From: Myroides sp. JBRI-B21084
GTDB taxonomy: Bacteria > Bacteroidota > Bacteroidia > Flavobacteriales > Flavobacteriaceae
Direction of reading: 5' to 3'
Assembly (NCBI RefSeq): GCF_030545015.1
Contig: NZ_CP120653.1
Location: forward strand, 868,001 to 932,000
Length of the DNA stretch: 64,000 bases
Positions 7,401-15,637 of the stretch are shown piece by piece. Positions within the stretch are counted from its first letter, which is position 1. Each line of letters opens with the position of its first letter. Below the pieces are notes generated by a model that was given only the letters and a program-made list of their open reading frames with translations, had not been told where the DNA came from and did no database searches. Position numbers and translations under genes: made by a program.

Positions 7401-7405
7401 ACACA

Positions 7406-7549
7406 ATGGCCGAATTTTGCAAAAAATGCAGCAACACCTATGGTTTAAACTTTGATGGATTTTACCCAGGTGAAATTTGCGAGGGTTGCGGTTTGATTTG
7501 CGCACAAAAACAATTATTTTTAACAAAAATTATTTTAAAATTTAAACTT
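7406..7549 (+). pseudogene. Truncated zinc-ribbon ORF fused in frame to the next gene
   Basis: An ATG 5 bases after the repressor stop opens a 48-codon stretch with two Cys pairs, CKKC (residues 5-8) and CEGC (25-28). This resembles small phage zinc-ribbon proteins that end shortly after the second pair. Here no stop occurs and the frame runs straight into the start of the following signal-peptide protein at 7550. It looks like the 5' part of a small gene whose 3' end was replaced by the cargo that follows. A genuine 214-residue fusion is possible but would bury a signal peptide in the middle. Confidence 0.5.
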
Positions 7550-8050
7550 ATGAAAAAAAATTTATTGTTATTATTTATTAGTTTATTTACCTTAAATTTT
7601 TATAGTCAAAGCGAAGTAAAAATATACAATTCCGAGGGTAAATATATCACATCTACAGCTTATATAAACAAAGTTTCCCCTGATTTCTTTAACAATGAAG
7701 ATGTATACCAACACAGTGTTTTTAAAGACGGAATTTTTACAATAGCATTTATCAAATTCACGAACAAAGTTCTTTTTATTTCAACAGATGGCAATCCTAC
7801 CGATAAACAAATAAAAGCCGCAATTAACAGTTTTTCCTTAAACGATTATTTTAAAAGCGTTAGTTTCACTTCTGATTTAAAGAAAAAAATTGAAAATAAA
7901 AACTTTACAGACTTACAAGTATTAAGAACTTTTGGAAAACCAGAAAGAAGTACCGAAAATAACGAGATTAAAATATTTTATTACACGTTCCCTAATATAA
8001 CTCTATTATTTAATAAAGGAATACTTTATGACTATGTTTTGTCTAAATAA
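7550..8050 (+). CDS. Secreted protein of unknown function (prophage cargo)
   Basis: The ATG at 7550 gives a 166-residue protein with a clear signal peptide (MKKNLLLLFISLF, cleavage probably after YSQ at about residue 19-20) and no lipobox. The mature part is β-rich with charged turns; I recognise no domain. It is the first cargo gene downstream of the repressor and reads in the same direction as the STAS/ATPase cassette, 51 bases ahead of it. An exported product encoded between repressor and integrase fits a lysogenic-conversion gene, which is inference. Confidence 0.55.
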   Translation: MKKNLLLLFISLFTLNFYSQSEVKIYNSEGKYITSTAYINKVSPDFFNNEDVYQHSVFKDGIFTIAFIKFTNKVLFISTDGNPTDKQIKAAINSFSLNDYFKSVSFTSDLKKKIENKNFTDLQVLRTFGKPERSTENNEIKIFYYTFPNITLLFNKGILYDYVLSK

Positions 8051-8101
8051 AAGAAAAAATTTATAAAGGTAAAACTAGAGGGATATTTTATTAAAACACT
8101 T

Positions 8102-9160
8102 ATGAGGAAATTTATAGGCAAAAACATTTTTAAACCATTCAAAATTAAAGAAAGCAATCTGACTATAAGGATAGATAAACACAATCATACTAAAAGTAAT
8201 TTAATATCACGTTTAGAACATGCGATGTTTAAGCATATCAAAACACCTACAAACCTATCTCTTATAAAAAATACAACCGAAACTATTCTATTTATTAATA
8301 GGTTAGAAGAGCTTTGTAATAAGAAAATGGCAGTTTTTGTAAACATGGGGCATTTACAATATTTAGACAGTTCAGGAATAACTGTTTTGCTTTCAGTTGT
8401 ATATCTGTTTAAAGAAAGAAAAATTAAGTTTAATGGTGATTTTCCTGAAAATTATTATTTTAAACAAATGCTTAAAGATTCTGGTTTTTTTGAAAGTATT
8501 AATTTACATAAACCTCCTAAATCCAATTATTCAATAGGTATAAAAAACCAAATATTGACAGAAGCCAAAAAAAATGTAGACTCGTCGCTTGGACTTCCTA
8601 TTCAACAAGAGGTTTCTAAAACCATCTGGAATGAATTAAAACTACTTAAAGGTCTACAACGTATTTTAATTGAATTGATGCATAACACAAATAATCATGC
8701 TGTTCTAAATGAAAAAGGTAAAAAACATTGGTGGCTTTCCATTAATCACGACCATAAAAACAAAAAAGTTAATTTTATATTTTTAGATTATGGAATAGGA
8801 ATTTTTGAAAGTTTAAAAAATAAACCTGAAACAGATTCTAAATGGGGAAAGTTTACTAATTTTGTAACGAATTTTTTTTCGATTAACGGAAACACAAATG
8901 CAACATTGCTAGAAAAATTATTAAACGGTGATGTACATATGTCGGTTACTGGTGAACATTTTAGAGGTAAAGGCTTACCTGGTATAAAAGAAGCCTTTGA
9001 TAAAAAAAATGTAAAGGACCTGAAAATAATAACAAACGATGTTAAAGCAGATATCACTACTAAAAATTATGAAATTATTGGGACAGAATTTAATGGAACC
9101 TTTGTATCTTGGAACATAGATGAATCATGTGTAAATTTACCATGGACAATTGAACAATAA
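8102..9160 (+). CDS. STAS domain + GHKL ATPase fusion protein (prophage cargo cassette, gene 1)
   Basis: This 352-residue protein combines two partner-switch modules. Residues about 55-135 form a STAS-like domain with the phospho-acceptor-type loop LDSSG at 88-92. Residues about 180-345 form a GHKL (HATPase_c) fold with N-box ELMHNTNNHA (Glu191, Asn195), G1 box LDYGIGIF (Asp229, Gly231, Gly233) and G2-like GKGLPGI at 289-295. In SpoIIAA/SpoIIAB-type systems these domains are separate proteins; here they are fused. The next gene, 6 bases downstream, is a DUF4325 STAS-like protein, a likely partner. AGA/ATA codons are frequent, unlike the chromosomal genes to the right. The biological role is not known to me. 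Confidence 0.8.
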   Translation: MRKFIGKNIFKPFKIKESNLTIRIDKHNHTKSNLISRLEHAMFKHIKTPTNLSLIKNTTETILFINRLEELCNKKMAVFVNMGHLQYLDSSGITVLLSVVYLFKERKIKFNGDFPENYYFKQMLKDSGFFESINLHKPPKSNYSIGIKNQILTEAKKNVDSSLGLPIQQEVSKTIWNELKLLKGLQRILIELMHNTNNHAVLNEKGKKHWWLSINHDHKNKKVNFIFLDYGIGIFESLKNKPETDSKWGKFTNFVTNFFSINGNTNATLLEKLLNGDVHMSVTGEHFRGKGLPGIKEAFDKKNVKDLKIITNDVKADITTKNYEIIGTEFNGTFVSWNIDESCVNLPWTIEQ

Positions 9161-9166
9161 CAGATT

Positions 9167-9511
9167 ATGTTAACAATGACAGAACAAATAATAAGAGTAA
9201 GAAAATTTTCTATAACACCTGGATCAAGATATAAAGACGAAGGTCCTCACTCTGGAGAAGAATTTAGAGAAAAATTTTTAGAAGTTGAGTTTAAAAAAGC
9301 CTTAGCGAAAAAGGTTAAATTAATAGTTGATTTAGATGGAACTATCGGCTATGGAACTTCATGGCTAGAAGAAGTTTTCGGCGGGCTCGTTAGAAGTGGT
9401 TTCAAAGCATCTGATGTAGAAAAATATTTAGATTTTATTTCTAACGAAGAACCTTATTTAATTGAAGATATACAAGAATATATTGCTAATGCTGAAAAAA
9501 GAAAGTCTTAA
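9167..9511 (+). CDS. DUF4325 STAS-like protein (cargo cassette, gene 2)
   Basis: The 114-residue protein matches the STAS-like DUF4325 family by its core: the GPHSGEEFRE segment followed by LIVDLDGTIGYGTSWLEEVF and GGLVRSGF (about residues 58-85). Members are commonly found next to or fused with GHKL ATPases, which is the arrangement here. The start could be 9167 or 9176. Its 3' end overlaps the next gene's start by 23 bases, implying translational coupling. A switch in which this protein binds or is modified by the ATPase is inference from the partner-switch paradigm. Confidence 0.8.
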   Translation: MLTMTEQIIRVRKFSITPGSRYKDEGPHSGEEFREKFLEVEFKKALAKKVKLIVDLDGTIGYGTSWLEEVFGGLVRSGFKASDVEKYLDFISNEEPYLIEDIQEYIANAEKRKS

Positions 9512-10061
9512 ATGGCCACTTATAATATTTTTTATTTATAGCGTTATATATCTAGTTAAAGGTTGGAATAATTTTGAATTTGATTTCAAGATTAGTTATA
9601 TCGAAATTCTAACAATTGCAGTAGATATTATTCTAGTTTACTATATTTCTTACTTACTTTTTAAAAAAGATTCATTACATAAAAGTGAGAAAGACTTGTT
9701 AATTAAATATTTAGAAGAATTTCAGAATAACAAAAATTTTATAATTAAATCTGTAAACACTTATTTTGATTACAGTGATGTTAATAAAGTTCAATTATTA
9801 AAATCCGATTTAAAAAATTTACGTAATGAACTGAATATGAAATTAGAGTTATTGATTGAAAATAATTACATTACAAAAGACTGTGATATCGAATTAAATT
9901 TAAGAACGTTAACAAAAAATATTTGGCAAGACCTTACTTTTGAACCAGAGCGAGGAACAATAGATTTTAACAGAGATTTGTATTTAAAAAGAGCTAAAAC
10001 AAATTCAACACTTATAGATAAAAAAATATTTAATCTGATAAAATCAATCAATTCAAAATAG
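9489..10061 (+). CDS. Two-helix membrane protein with long cytoplasmic domain (cargo cassette, gene 3)
   Basis: From the ATG at 9489 this is 190 residues. Two hydrophobic helices (about residues 8-25, WPLIIFFIYSVIYLVKGW, and about 37-58, ILTIAVDIILVYYISYLLF) are separated by a short loop. A charged, helical domain of about 130 residues follows with coiled-coil character. No enzymatic motif is visible. The 23-base overlap with the DUF4325 gene and the terminator just after the stop show it is the last gene of the cassette. It could be the membrane effector of the system; this is inference. Confidence 0.6.
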   Translation: MLKKESLKWPLIIFFIYSVIYLVKGWNNFEFDFKISYIEILTIAVDIILVYYISYLLFKKDSLHKSEKDLLIKYLEEFQNNKNFIIKSVNTYFDYSDVNKVQLLKSDLKNLRNELNMKLELLIENNYITKDCDIELNLRTLTKNIWQDLTFEPERGTIDFNRDLYLKRAKTNSTLIDKKIFNLIKSINSK

Positions 10062-10087
10062 AAATCCCACCAAATTGGCGGGATTTC
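10061..10087. terminator. Bidirectional terminator between cargo cassette and integrase
   Basis: GAAATCCCACC pairs with GGCGGGATTTC (one A-C mismatch) around an AAATT loop. The hairpin sits exactly between the stops of two convergent genes. Confidence 0.75.
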
Positions 10088-11311
10088 TTATATACCATCG
10101 GTATCAATAATTTTAAACAGGGCTTCATCGCGCACTTTTTCGCTGAATTTATCTTTATAAAAATTATCAATATCGTCGCGCACGTGGCCCATTAATTCGC
10201 GAATAATATCGGTTTCAATCATTAATTGTTTTGCACGGTTTCCAAAAGTGTGGCGTGCTACTTTTATACCCAAATTACCGCCAGTAGGCTGCACTTTTAT
10301 ACCTAAATCTTTTTGCATTGCCTGTAAACTAACGCGGTAAATGTGTGTAAATGTGCGGTACTCCTGGCTTGATTTACCCCAATTAAATAACCATTCGCCG
10401 CTTGTTGCTTTGTATTTATCGATAATTATTTTTGCTTTTGGGTGAATTTTTAAGTTTGTTATTTGCTCGGTTTTACTACGTTGTATGATAATTCTGTCTT
10501 TAAAAAGGGCGGTTTTTTTTAAAAAATACAAATCGGTTAAATCGCAGCCTCCAAAATAAAACTGCAGCAAAAACAGGTCCATGTACCTACGGCGTGCATC
10601 TAGGGGTGTTTGGTACTTTTCAAATAACGCAATATCGGTTATATCTAGGTATTTTTTTACAGAATCAAAACTTTTCACTTTTAAATTATCCATTGCGTTT
10701 TGAAACGGTTTTTGATCTTCTAAATTATACTTTCGTATTCCTTTATTGTACATTGCTTTTAAATGCGCCAAATAGTGTTGTATGGTTCGGCGACTTGCAC
10801 CAGCATTTTCGTATCGCTTCCTAAACAACATAATTTTGTTGTAATCTAACTCGGTAAACTTTATGTTTGGATAAAATTTTTTAAATTGATTTAAGGTGTT
10901 TTGATTTGAATTTACATTCCCTTTTATACGATTTCGTAAAACCAAATCGCCGCGTTTTTCGGCTTCTGCAACAGCTTGTAAATCTTCATTAATATGATCT
11001 TCGCAGAATTTTATAAACGAAATTTGATCTGCATCTTCATCAAACAAAAAAGTCATTGCTTCGTTTACATTTGTGCATCCTTTTGCAATTATTTTACGAG
11101 CTTTTAATTTTAAATCCATTAACCGCGGCAATAAATCTTCATAATCGGGATGTTTTTCATTTATTAGTTGCATTTCTTCGTTAAAATGTTCTAATTTTGA
11201 AAACCCAATTAATTTTTGTTTTCGCTCACGAAGATGATTGCAATAAATTACAAGTTCATATCCGTTTCCACGATCGCCGTTTGATTTGTTTAATTTAATT
11301 ACGATTTTCAT
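10088..11311 (-). CDS. Tyrosine recombinase/integrase (prophage)
   Basis: This 407-residue site-specific recombinase has the Bacteroidota three-part layout: an N-terminal arm-binding domain (1-110), a SAM-like core-binding domain (about 125-220) and a catalytic domain (about 225-400). The visible catalytic elements are RSKTEQ (Lys), VARHTFGNRA (box II Arg), LMGH (His) and FYKDKF, with Tyr the probable nucleophile. The box I Arg normally found in GLR.sD is absent; the sequence there is FGGCDLTDL, as in other Bacteroidota integrases including the CTnDOT type. It is the last gene of the element before pyrE and presumably catalyses its integration and excision. Confidence 0.9.
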   Translation of the reverse strand: MKIVIKLNKSNGDRGNGYELVIYCNHLRERKQKLIGFSKLEHFNEEMQLINEKHPDYEDLLPRLMDLKLKARKIIAKGCTNVNEAMTFLFDEDADQISFIKFCEDHINEDLQAVAEAEKRGDLVLRNRIKGNVNSNQNTLNQFKKFYPNIKFTELDYNKIMLFRKRYENAGASRRTIQHYLAHLKAMYNKGIRKYNLEDQKPFQNAMDNLKVKSFDSVKKYLDITDIALFEKYQTPLDARRRYMDLFLLQFYFGGCDLTDLYFLKKTALFKDRIIIQRSKTEQITNLKIHPKAKIIIDKYKATSGEWLFNWGKSSQEYRTFTHIYRVSLQAMQKDLGIKVQPTGGNLGIKVARHTFGNRAKQLMIETDIIRELMGHVRDDIDNFYKDKFSEKVRDEALFKIIDTDGI

Positions 11312-11476
11312 ATTGGATTATTATTGTACTTTTGTTGCAAAATGTTGTATTTTAATTGCAATAAAGATAAAAAAAGTAATTCGATTTAATACAATTTTAT
11401 TTTAAAATAAAGCGTAAAGCAAAGATTATTAGGTGTTTACGATATGATAATAAGAAGATGTTAAAACAATGGTTTT
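11312..11476. other. Prophage-chromosome junction region (probable attachment site lies here)
   Basis: This 165-bp gap separates the integrase start from pyrE. It contains a rightward TACTTTTG at 11327-11334, but no convincing -33 box, and several A/T tracts. No tRNA fragment or obvious repeat core can be seen. The attachment core should be here because the genes on the two sides belong to phage and host, but it cannot be placed without the other prophage end or an empty-site genome. Confidence 0.35.
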
Positions 11477-12118
11477 ATGATTTTTAATGACAACACAGCA
11501 CAGAAAACGGCCGAATTGCTTTTACAAATAAACGCAATTAAATTAAATCCTAAAAGCCCTTTTACATGGGCATCGGGATGGAAATCGCCAATTTATTGCG
11601 ATAATCGCATAACTCTTTCATTTCCAGAGATAAGAAAATTTCTTAAAAACGAATTTGCAACCAATATTTTAGAAAAATTTGGTAAACCCGATTATATTGC
11701 GGGCGTTGCTACTGGTGCCATTGGCATTGGTTTGTTGGTTGCCGAAGCGTTAGATTTACCATTTGTTTATGTTCGTCCTGAACCTAAAAAGCACGGTCGA
11801 CAAAACCAAATTGAAGGTCAGTTTGAAGCAGGTAAAAGTGTAGTGGTAGTTGAAGATTTAATAAGTACCGGAAAAAGTAGTTTACAAGCAGTTGAAGCTT
11901 TGCGTGCTGCTAATGCTAATATTTTAGGTATGGCTGCCATTTTTACGTATGGATTTGATGTTGCTTCTGAGAACTTTAAAAATGCCCAAATTAATTTGGT
12001 AACCTTAAGCAATTATGATACACTATTAAAAGCAGCTGTACAAAACAATTATATTTCACAAGAAGAAGTTTCAACTTTGGCTGATTGGAGTAAAGCTCCA
12101 GCAGTTTGGGGTGTTTAA
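11477..12118 (+). CDS. pyrE: Orotate phosphoribosyltransferase
   Basis: The 213-residue enzyme converts orotate and PRPP to orotidine 5'-monophosphate in pyrimidine synthesis. The PRPP-binding motif VVVVEDLISTGKSS is at about residues 122-135, and FTWASGWKSPIYCDNR at the N-terminus matches the family. The start at 11477 gives the normal length. It is followed 10 bases later by an SRPBCC protein and lies next to the prophage integrase, so it is the first host gene at this junction and its upstream region may have been replaced by phage DNA. Confidence 0.95.
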   Translation: MIFNDNTAQKTAELLLQINAIKLNPKSPFTWASGWKSPIYCDNRITLSFPEIRKFLKNEFATNILEKFGKPDYIAGVATGAIGIGLLVAEALDLPFVYVRPEPKKHGRQNQIEGQFEAGKSVVVVEDLISTGKSSLQAVEALRAANANILGMAAIFTYGFDVASENFKNAQINLVTLSNYDTLLKAAVQNNYISQEEVSTLADWSKAPAVWGV

Positions 12119-12128
12119 AAATAAAAAT

Positions 12129-12521
12129 ATGAATTTAGAAAGTTCAAAAGTATCGGTTTCAAAATCGCAAGCTTATCTGTTTGAAGCATTAAGCGATATT
12201 AAAAATTTTGAAAAATTAATGCCCGAAAATATCGCGAAATTTGAAGTGATTGATGAAAATTGCTTTGAATTTGGTTTAAAAGGCATGCCCGAAATTAAAT
12301 TAGTAAAAAAAAGTGCTACACCAAATTCCGAAATTATTTTAGGTGCTGCTAGTAGTAAATTGCCTTTTACTTTAATTGCTAAGTTAAATGAAATAGCACA
12401 GGAAGAAACAGAAATTCAATTGTTTTTTGAAGGCGATTTTAACCCAATGATGGCCATGATGGTTAAAGGACCAATTGGTAAGTTTATTGAAACATTAGCT
12501 GAAAATATGCATAAACTTTAA
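12129..12521 (+). CDS. SRPBCC-family protein
   Basis: This 130-residue protein begins MNLESSKVSVSKSQAYLFEAL and has the β-helix-β layout of the START/SRPBCC ligand-binding fold, ending in the long C-terminal helix GPIGKFIETLAENMHKL. The ligand is unknown. The ATG at 12129 is preferred to 12111, which lies within the last codons of pyrE. Co-transcription with pyrE is likely from the 10-base spacing; this gene pair is seen in other Flavobacteriaceae. Confidence 0.75.
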   Translation: MNLESSKVSVSKSQAYLFEALSDIKNFEKLMPENIAKFEVIDENCFEFGLKGMPEIKLVKKSATPNSEIILGAASSKLPFTLIAKLNEIAQEETEIQLFFEGDFNPMMAMMVKGPIGKFIETLAENMHKL

Positions 12522-12572
12522 TAACAACGGCTAAACAAAGGTTTACTTTTACATTAAAACAATAATAAGTTG

Positions 12573-12580
12573 TACTTTTG
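12573..12580 (+). promoter_or_regulatory. Probable lpdA promoter -7 element
   Basis: TACTTTTG matches TAnnTTTG and would start transcription about 25 bases before the lpdA ATG. The box is inside the palindrome TTGTAC-TTTT-GTACAA (12570-12585), a possible regulator site. The -33 region is weak. Confidence 0.45.
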
Positions 12581-12612
12581 TACAAAATAATTTTATACTA
12601 AAAATATTATAT

Positions 12613-14016
12613 ATGAATTCATTTGACGTAGTTGTAATTGGTTCTGGCCCTGGTGGATATGTATCTGCAATCCGTTGTGCTCAATTAGGAATGAAAACTG
12701 CAATCATTGAAAAATACTCAACACTTGGCGGTACATGCTTAAATGTTGGATGCATTCCATCTAAAGCTTTACTAGCTTCATCACACCATGTAGATGAAAT
12801 GAAACATTTTGCAGATCACGGTATTGAATTGCCTGGTGATGTTAAAATTGATCTAGAAAAAATGATTGCGCGTAAGCAAGCCGTTGTAGATCAAACTTGT
12901 GGTGGAGTAAAATTTTTAATGGATAAAAACAATATTACCGTTTTTGAAGGAGTTGGATCTTTTGAAAACGCTACTACCATTAATATTACAAAAAACGATG
13001 GTTCGGTTGAACAAATTTCAGCTAAAAATACCATTATAGCAACTGGTTCAAAACCATCTTCTTTACCGTTTATTTCTATCGATAAAGAACGTGTTATCAC
13101 ATCTACCGAAGCATTAAAATTAAAAGAAATTCCAAAACATTTAATTATTATTGGTGGCGGAGTTATTGGTTTAGAATTAGGTCAGGTTTATTTACGTTTA
13201 GGTGCACAGGTTTCTGTTGTAGAATACGCAGACCGTGTTTTACCTACTATGGACGGAGCGGTTTCTAAAGAATTAACTAAAGTTTTGAAAAAAGCTGGAA
13301 TGAAATTCTACACTTCACATAAAGTTCAAAAAGTTGAACGTAATGGTGATGCTGTTTTAGTTGAAGCTTTAAATGCTAAAAACGAAGTGATTTCTTTAAA
13401 TGGAGATTATGCTTTGGTTTGCGTAGGTCGTCGCCCATACACTGATGGATTGAATGCCGAAAAAGCTGGAGTTAAAATTACTGAAAGAGGACAAATAGAA
13501 GTAAACGATCATTTACAAACAACGGCTTCAAATATTTATGCAATTGGCGATGTTGTTCGTGGGGCAATGTTGGCACACAAGGCAGAAGAAGAAGGTGTTT
13601 TGGTTGCTGAACAATTAGCTGGTCAAAAACCACATATCGATTATAATTTAATTCCTGGAGTTGTTTACACTTGGCCAGAAGTTGCTGCTGTTGGTAAAAC
13701 AGAAGAGCAGTTAAAAGCTGAAAATAAAGAATACAAAGTAGGTCAGTTCCCATTTAAAGCTTTAGGACGTGCACGTGCTTCGGCTGATTTAGATGGATTT
13801 GTAAAGATTTTAGCAGACAAGACTACCGATGAAATTTTAGGTTTCCACATTGTTGGTGCACGTGCTGCAGATTTAATTGCAGAAGCAGTTGTTGCTATGG
13901 AATACCGTGCTTCAGCAGAAGATATTTCTCGTATGTCGCATGCACACCCAACGTTTGCAGAAGCTATAAAAGAAGCTGCGTTAGCTGCTACAGAAAACAG
14001 AGCGTTACACGTATAG
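12613..14016 (+). CDS. lpdA: Dihydrolipoyl dehydrogenase (E3)
   Basis: This 467-residue flavoprotein reoxidises dihydrolipoamide in the pyruvate and 2-oxoglutarate dehydrogenase complexes and the glycine cleavage system. It has the FAD-binding GSGPGGY (11-17), redox-active GGTCLNVGCIPSK (Cys42, Cys47), the NAD-binding GGGVIGLELG (about 179-188), ATGSKPSSLP and the C-terminal interface motif HPTFAEA (catalytic His445, Glu450). The length and start are standard. The gene stands alone with its own -7 box and is closed by a strong hairpin shared with the convergent rmuC. Confidence 0.95.
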   Translation: MNSFDVVVIGSGPGGYVSAIRCAQLGMKTAIIEKYSTLGGTCLNVGCIPSKALLASSHHVDEMKHFADHGIELPGDVKIDLEKMIARKQAVVDQTCGGVKFLMDKNNITVFEGVGSFENATTINITKNDGSVEQISAKNTIIATGSKPSSLPFISIDKERVITSTEALKLKEIPKHLIIIGGGVIGLELGQVYLRLGAQVSVVEYADRVLPTMDGAVSKELTKVLKKAGMKFYTSHKVQKVERNGDAVLVEALNAKNEVISLNGDYALVCVGRRPYTDGLNAEKAGVKITERGQIEVNDHLQTTASNIYAIGDVVRGAMLAHKAEEEGVLVAEQLAGQKPHIDYNLIPGVVYTWPEVAAVGKTEEQLKAENKEYKVGQFPFKALGRARASADLDGFVKILADKTTDEILGFHIVGARAADLIAEAVVAMEYRASAEDISRMSHAHPTFAEAIKEAALAATENRALHV

Positions 14017-14036
14017 TTTTTATAAAATATCGCAAT

Positions 14037-14068
14037 AAAAAAATCGAACATAAATGTTCGATTTTTTT
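14037..14068. terminator. Bidirectional terminator, lpdA/rmuC
   Basis: AAAAAAATCGAACAT and ATGTTCGATTTTTTT form a near-perfect 15-bp stem with U-runs on both strands, between convergent genes. The rmuC stop codon touches its left-strand end. Confidence 0.9.
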
Positions 14069-15395
14069 ATTCAATAAATTCAGAATCTTCTTCATCATTA
14101 AAATCATTCAGAACATTTTTAGGCGAAATACCATATTTAAGTAAATGATTTGTTTGCGATAAAATGTTTCCTCTGCCTTCTTTTAACTGGTTTTGTGCTT
14201 TTAGATATGCGTCTTGTGCTTGATTTAATTGTTTACCAACTTGCTCAAAAGTTTTGGTAAACAACACTGTTTTTTCATAGATTTTTTGAGCCTGTTGCAC
14301 AATTTTTTGTGCCGATTTATCTTGTTTGTCTCGGTTCCATAAATCAGTAATTAATTTTAAACAAGCAATAAAATTGGTAGGACTAACAAGTATAATGCAT
14401 TTTTTATACGCATCTTGCCATAAATGTTCATCGTTTTGTACTGCAATTAAATAAGCAGGTTCAATAGGTATAAACAACATAGTAAAATCTAATCCGTTTA
14501 CTAAATTGTGGTAATTTTTTGAACTTAAATCATCAATATGTGAGCGAATTGCCTTTAAATGATTTTTTAAGTGCATTGTTTGCTCGTCTTTGTTTGTTGT
14601 GCTGTTAAAAGCATCATAAGCGTTTAACGAAACTTTAGAGTCAACAACAATTGATTTTTGATCAGGTAAATCAATAATTACATCGGGTCTTACGTTTTTA
14701 CCATCGGCAGTAATTAGGTTGTTTTGTAACCTGTATTCGCGATTTTTAACCAAGCCAGAATGCTGTAAAATGTTTTCTAAAATTACTTCGCCCCAATCTC
14801 CTTGTTTTTTGTAATTGGTTTTAAGTGCGTTGGCTAAATTGTTAGCTTCGCTACTAATTTTGTTGGTTTGCATCATTAACTCCTGAATACGTTCGTTTAA
14901 AGAAAATCGTAATTTAGATTCTTTATCGTACGTGTCTTCAACCTGTTTTTTAAAGCGCTCTATATTTTCGTTTAAAGGTTTTAACAAATTATCAATATTT
15001 TCTTGATTGGTTTTTGTAAAACGTTCGCTTTTTTCTTCAAGTAATTTTTGAGCGATACTTTCAAATTGTAAAGTAGTTTGTTGATGTAAATAACTAGTTT
15101 CTGTTTTTTGAAAAACCAATTTTTCTTTTAAAACATTATTTTCTGTTCTAAAATCTAAATTCTCGTTCAATAAATCGGTTTTTTTTAGGTTTAATTCAGC
15201 TATTTCGTTTAAAAGTAAATTTGTCTTAGTGGTTAATTCATTGTTTTTATAATTAAGTAACGTTTCTTTTGAAAACGATTCGTTTGCAATTTGTTCTAAA
15301 GCTTTAAGCTTTTTATACAAAGCGTTGTAGTTTAAATACAATACAATTGTTAAAATTGCAAATAAGGCTGTACTAAGATAGCTTAAAATTAACAT
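14067..15395 (-). CDS. rmuC: DNA recombination protein RmuC
   Basis: The 442-residue protein has an N-terminal membrane anchor (MLILSYLSTALFAILTIVLY), a long coiled coil (about residues 25-180) and the RmuC nuclease-like core with DWGEVILENILQHSGL and RPDVIIDLPDQKSIVVDSKV; the D...DSK residues match a PD-(D/E)xK fold. In E. coli RmuC limits inverted-repeat-mediated rearrangement. The start at 15395 places the anchor at the extreme N-terminus; a start at 15419 is also possible. It is a single-gene unit convergent with lpdA. Confidence 0.9.
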   Translation of the reverse strand: MLILSYLSTALFAILTIVLYLNYNALYKKLKALEQIANESFSKETLLNYKNNELTTKTNLLLNEIAELNLKKTDLLNENLDFRTENNVLKEKLVFQKTETSYLHQQTTLQFESIAQKLLEEKSERFTKTNQENIDNLLKPLNENIERFKKQVEDTYDKESKLRFSLNERIQELMMQTNKISSEANNLANALKTNYKKQGDWGEVILENILQHSGLVKNREYRLQNNLITADGKNVRPDVIIDLPDQKSIVVDSKVSLNAYDAFNSTTNKDEQTMHLKNHLKAIRSHIDDLSSKNYHNLVNGLDFTMLFIPIEPAYLIAVQNDEHLWQDAYKKCIILVSPTNFIACLKLITDLWNRDKQDKSAQKIVQQAQKIYEKTVLFTKTFEQVGKQLNQAQDAYLKAQNQLKEGRGNILSQTNHLLKYGISPKNVLNDFNDEEDSEFIE

Positions 15396-15590
15396 GTTTT
15401 TTATTGTAAAGATATACATGAAAAACGCCGTACTTAGTCGTTCTAAATTAAAATTTTGAAATTTTTTATTAAAGCAATAATTAGCATTTTTATGTTATTG
15501 ATTGTTTTTGTTCAATGTTCTTATTTTTAGATATATACAGTTTAATTTGAAATTCTTTATGTAGTTTTTTTTCAATTTTTAACAAAAAAA

Positions 15591-15621
15591 TTTGGTAATA
15601 ATTTTATTTTTTCTATATTTC
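15591..15621 (+). promoter_or_regulatory. Promoter for START-like gene
   Basis: TTTG at 15591-15594 and TATATTTC at 15614-15621 are separated by 19 bases, a good fit to the Bacteroidota TTTG-N19-TAnnTTTG promoter. The ATG follows 17 bases later. Confidence 0.65.
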
Positions 15622-15637
15622 GAAAAAAATAATTACT

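Larger units (their letters stand above)
1..11400. mobile_element. Prophage, right-hand part (left end outside window)
   Basis: A contiguous block of phage genes runs from the large terminase at the left edge to a tyrosine integrase at 10088-11311. The modules are in the usual order for a temperate tailed phage: packaging, replication, early genes, divergent repressor, cargo, integrase. The first clearly chromosomal gene is pyrE at 11477, so the right boundary should lie between about 11312 and 11476. No duplicated attachment core can be identified because the other end is not in the window. Capsid and tail genes are expected to the left of position 1. Confidence 0.85.

Noticed and set aside
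11312..11476. tRNA or tRNA fragment as the prophage attachment site
   Set aside because: No acceptor or T-arm sequence is present between the integrase and pyrE.
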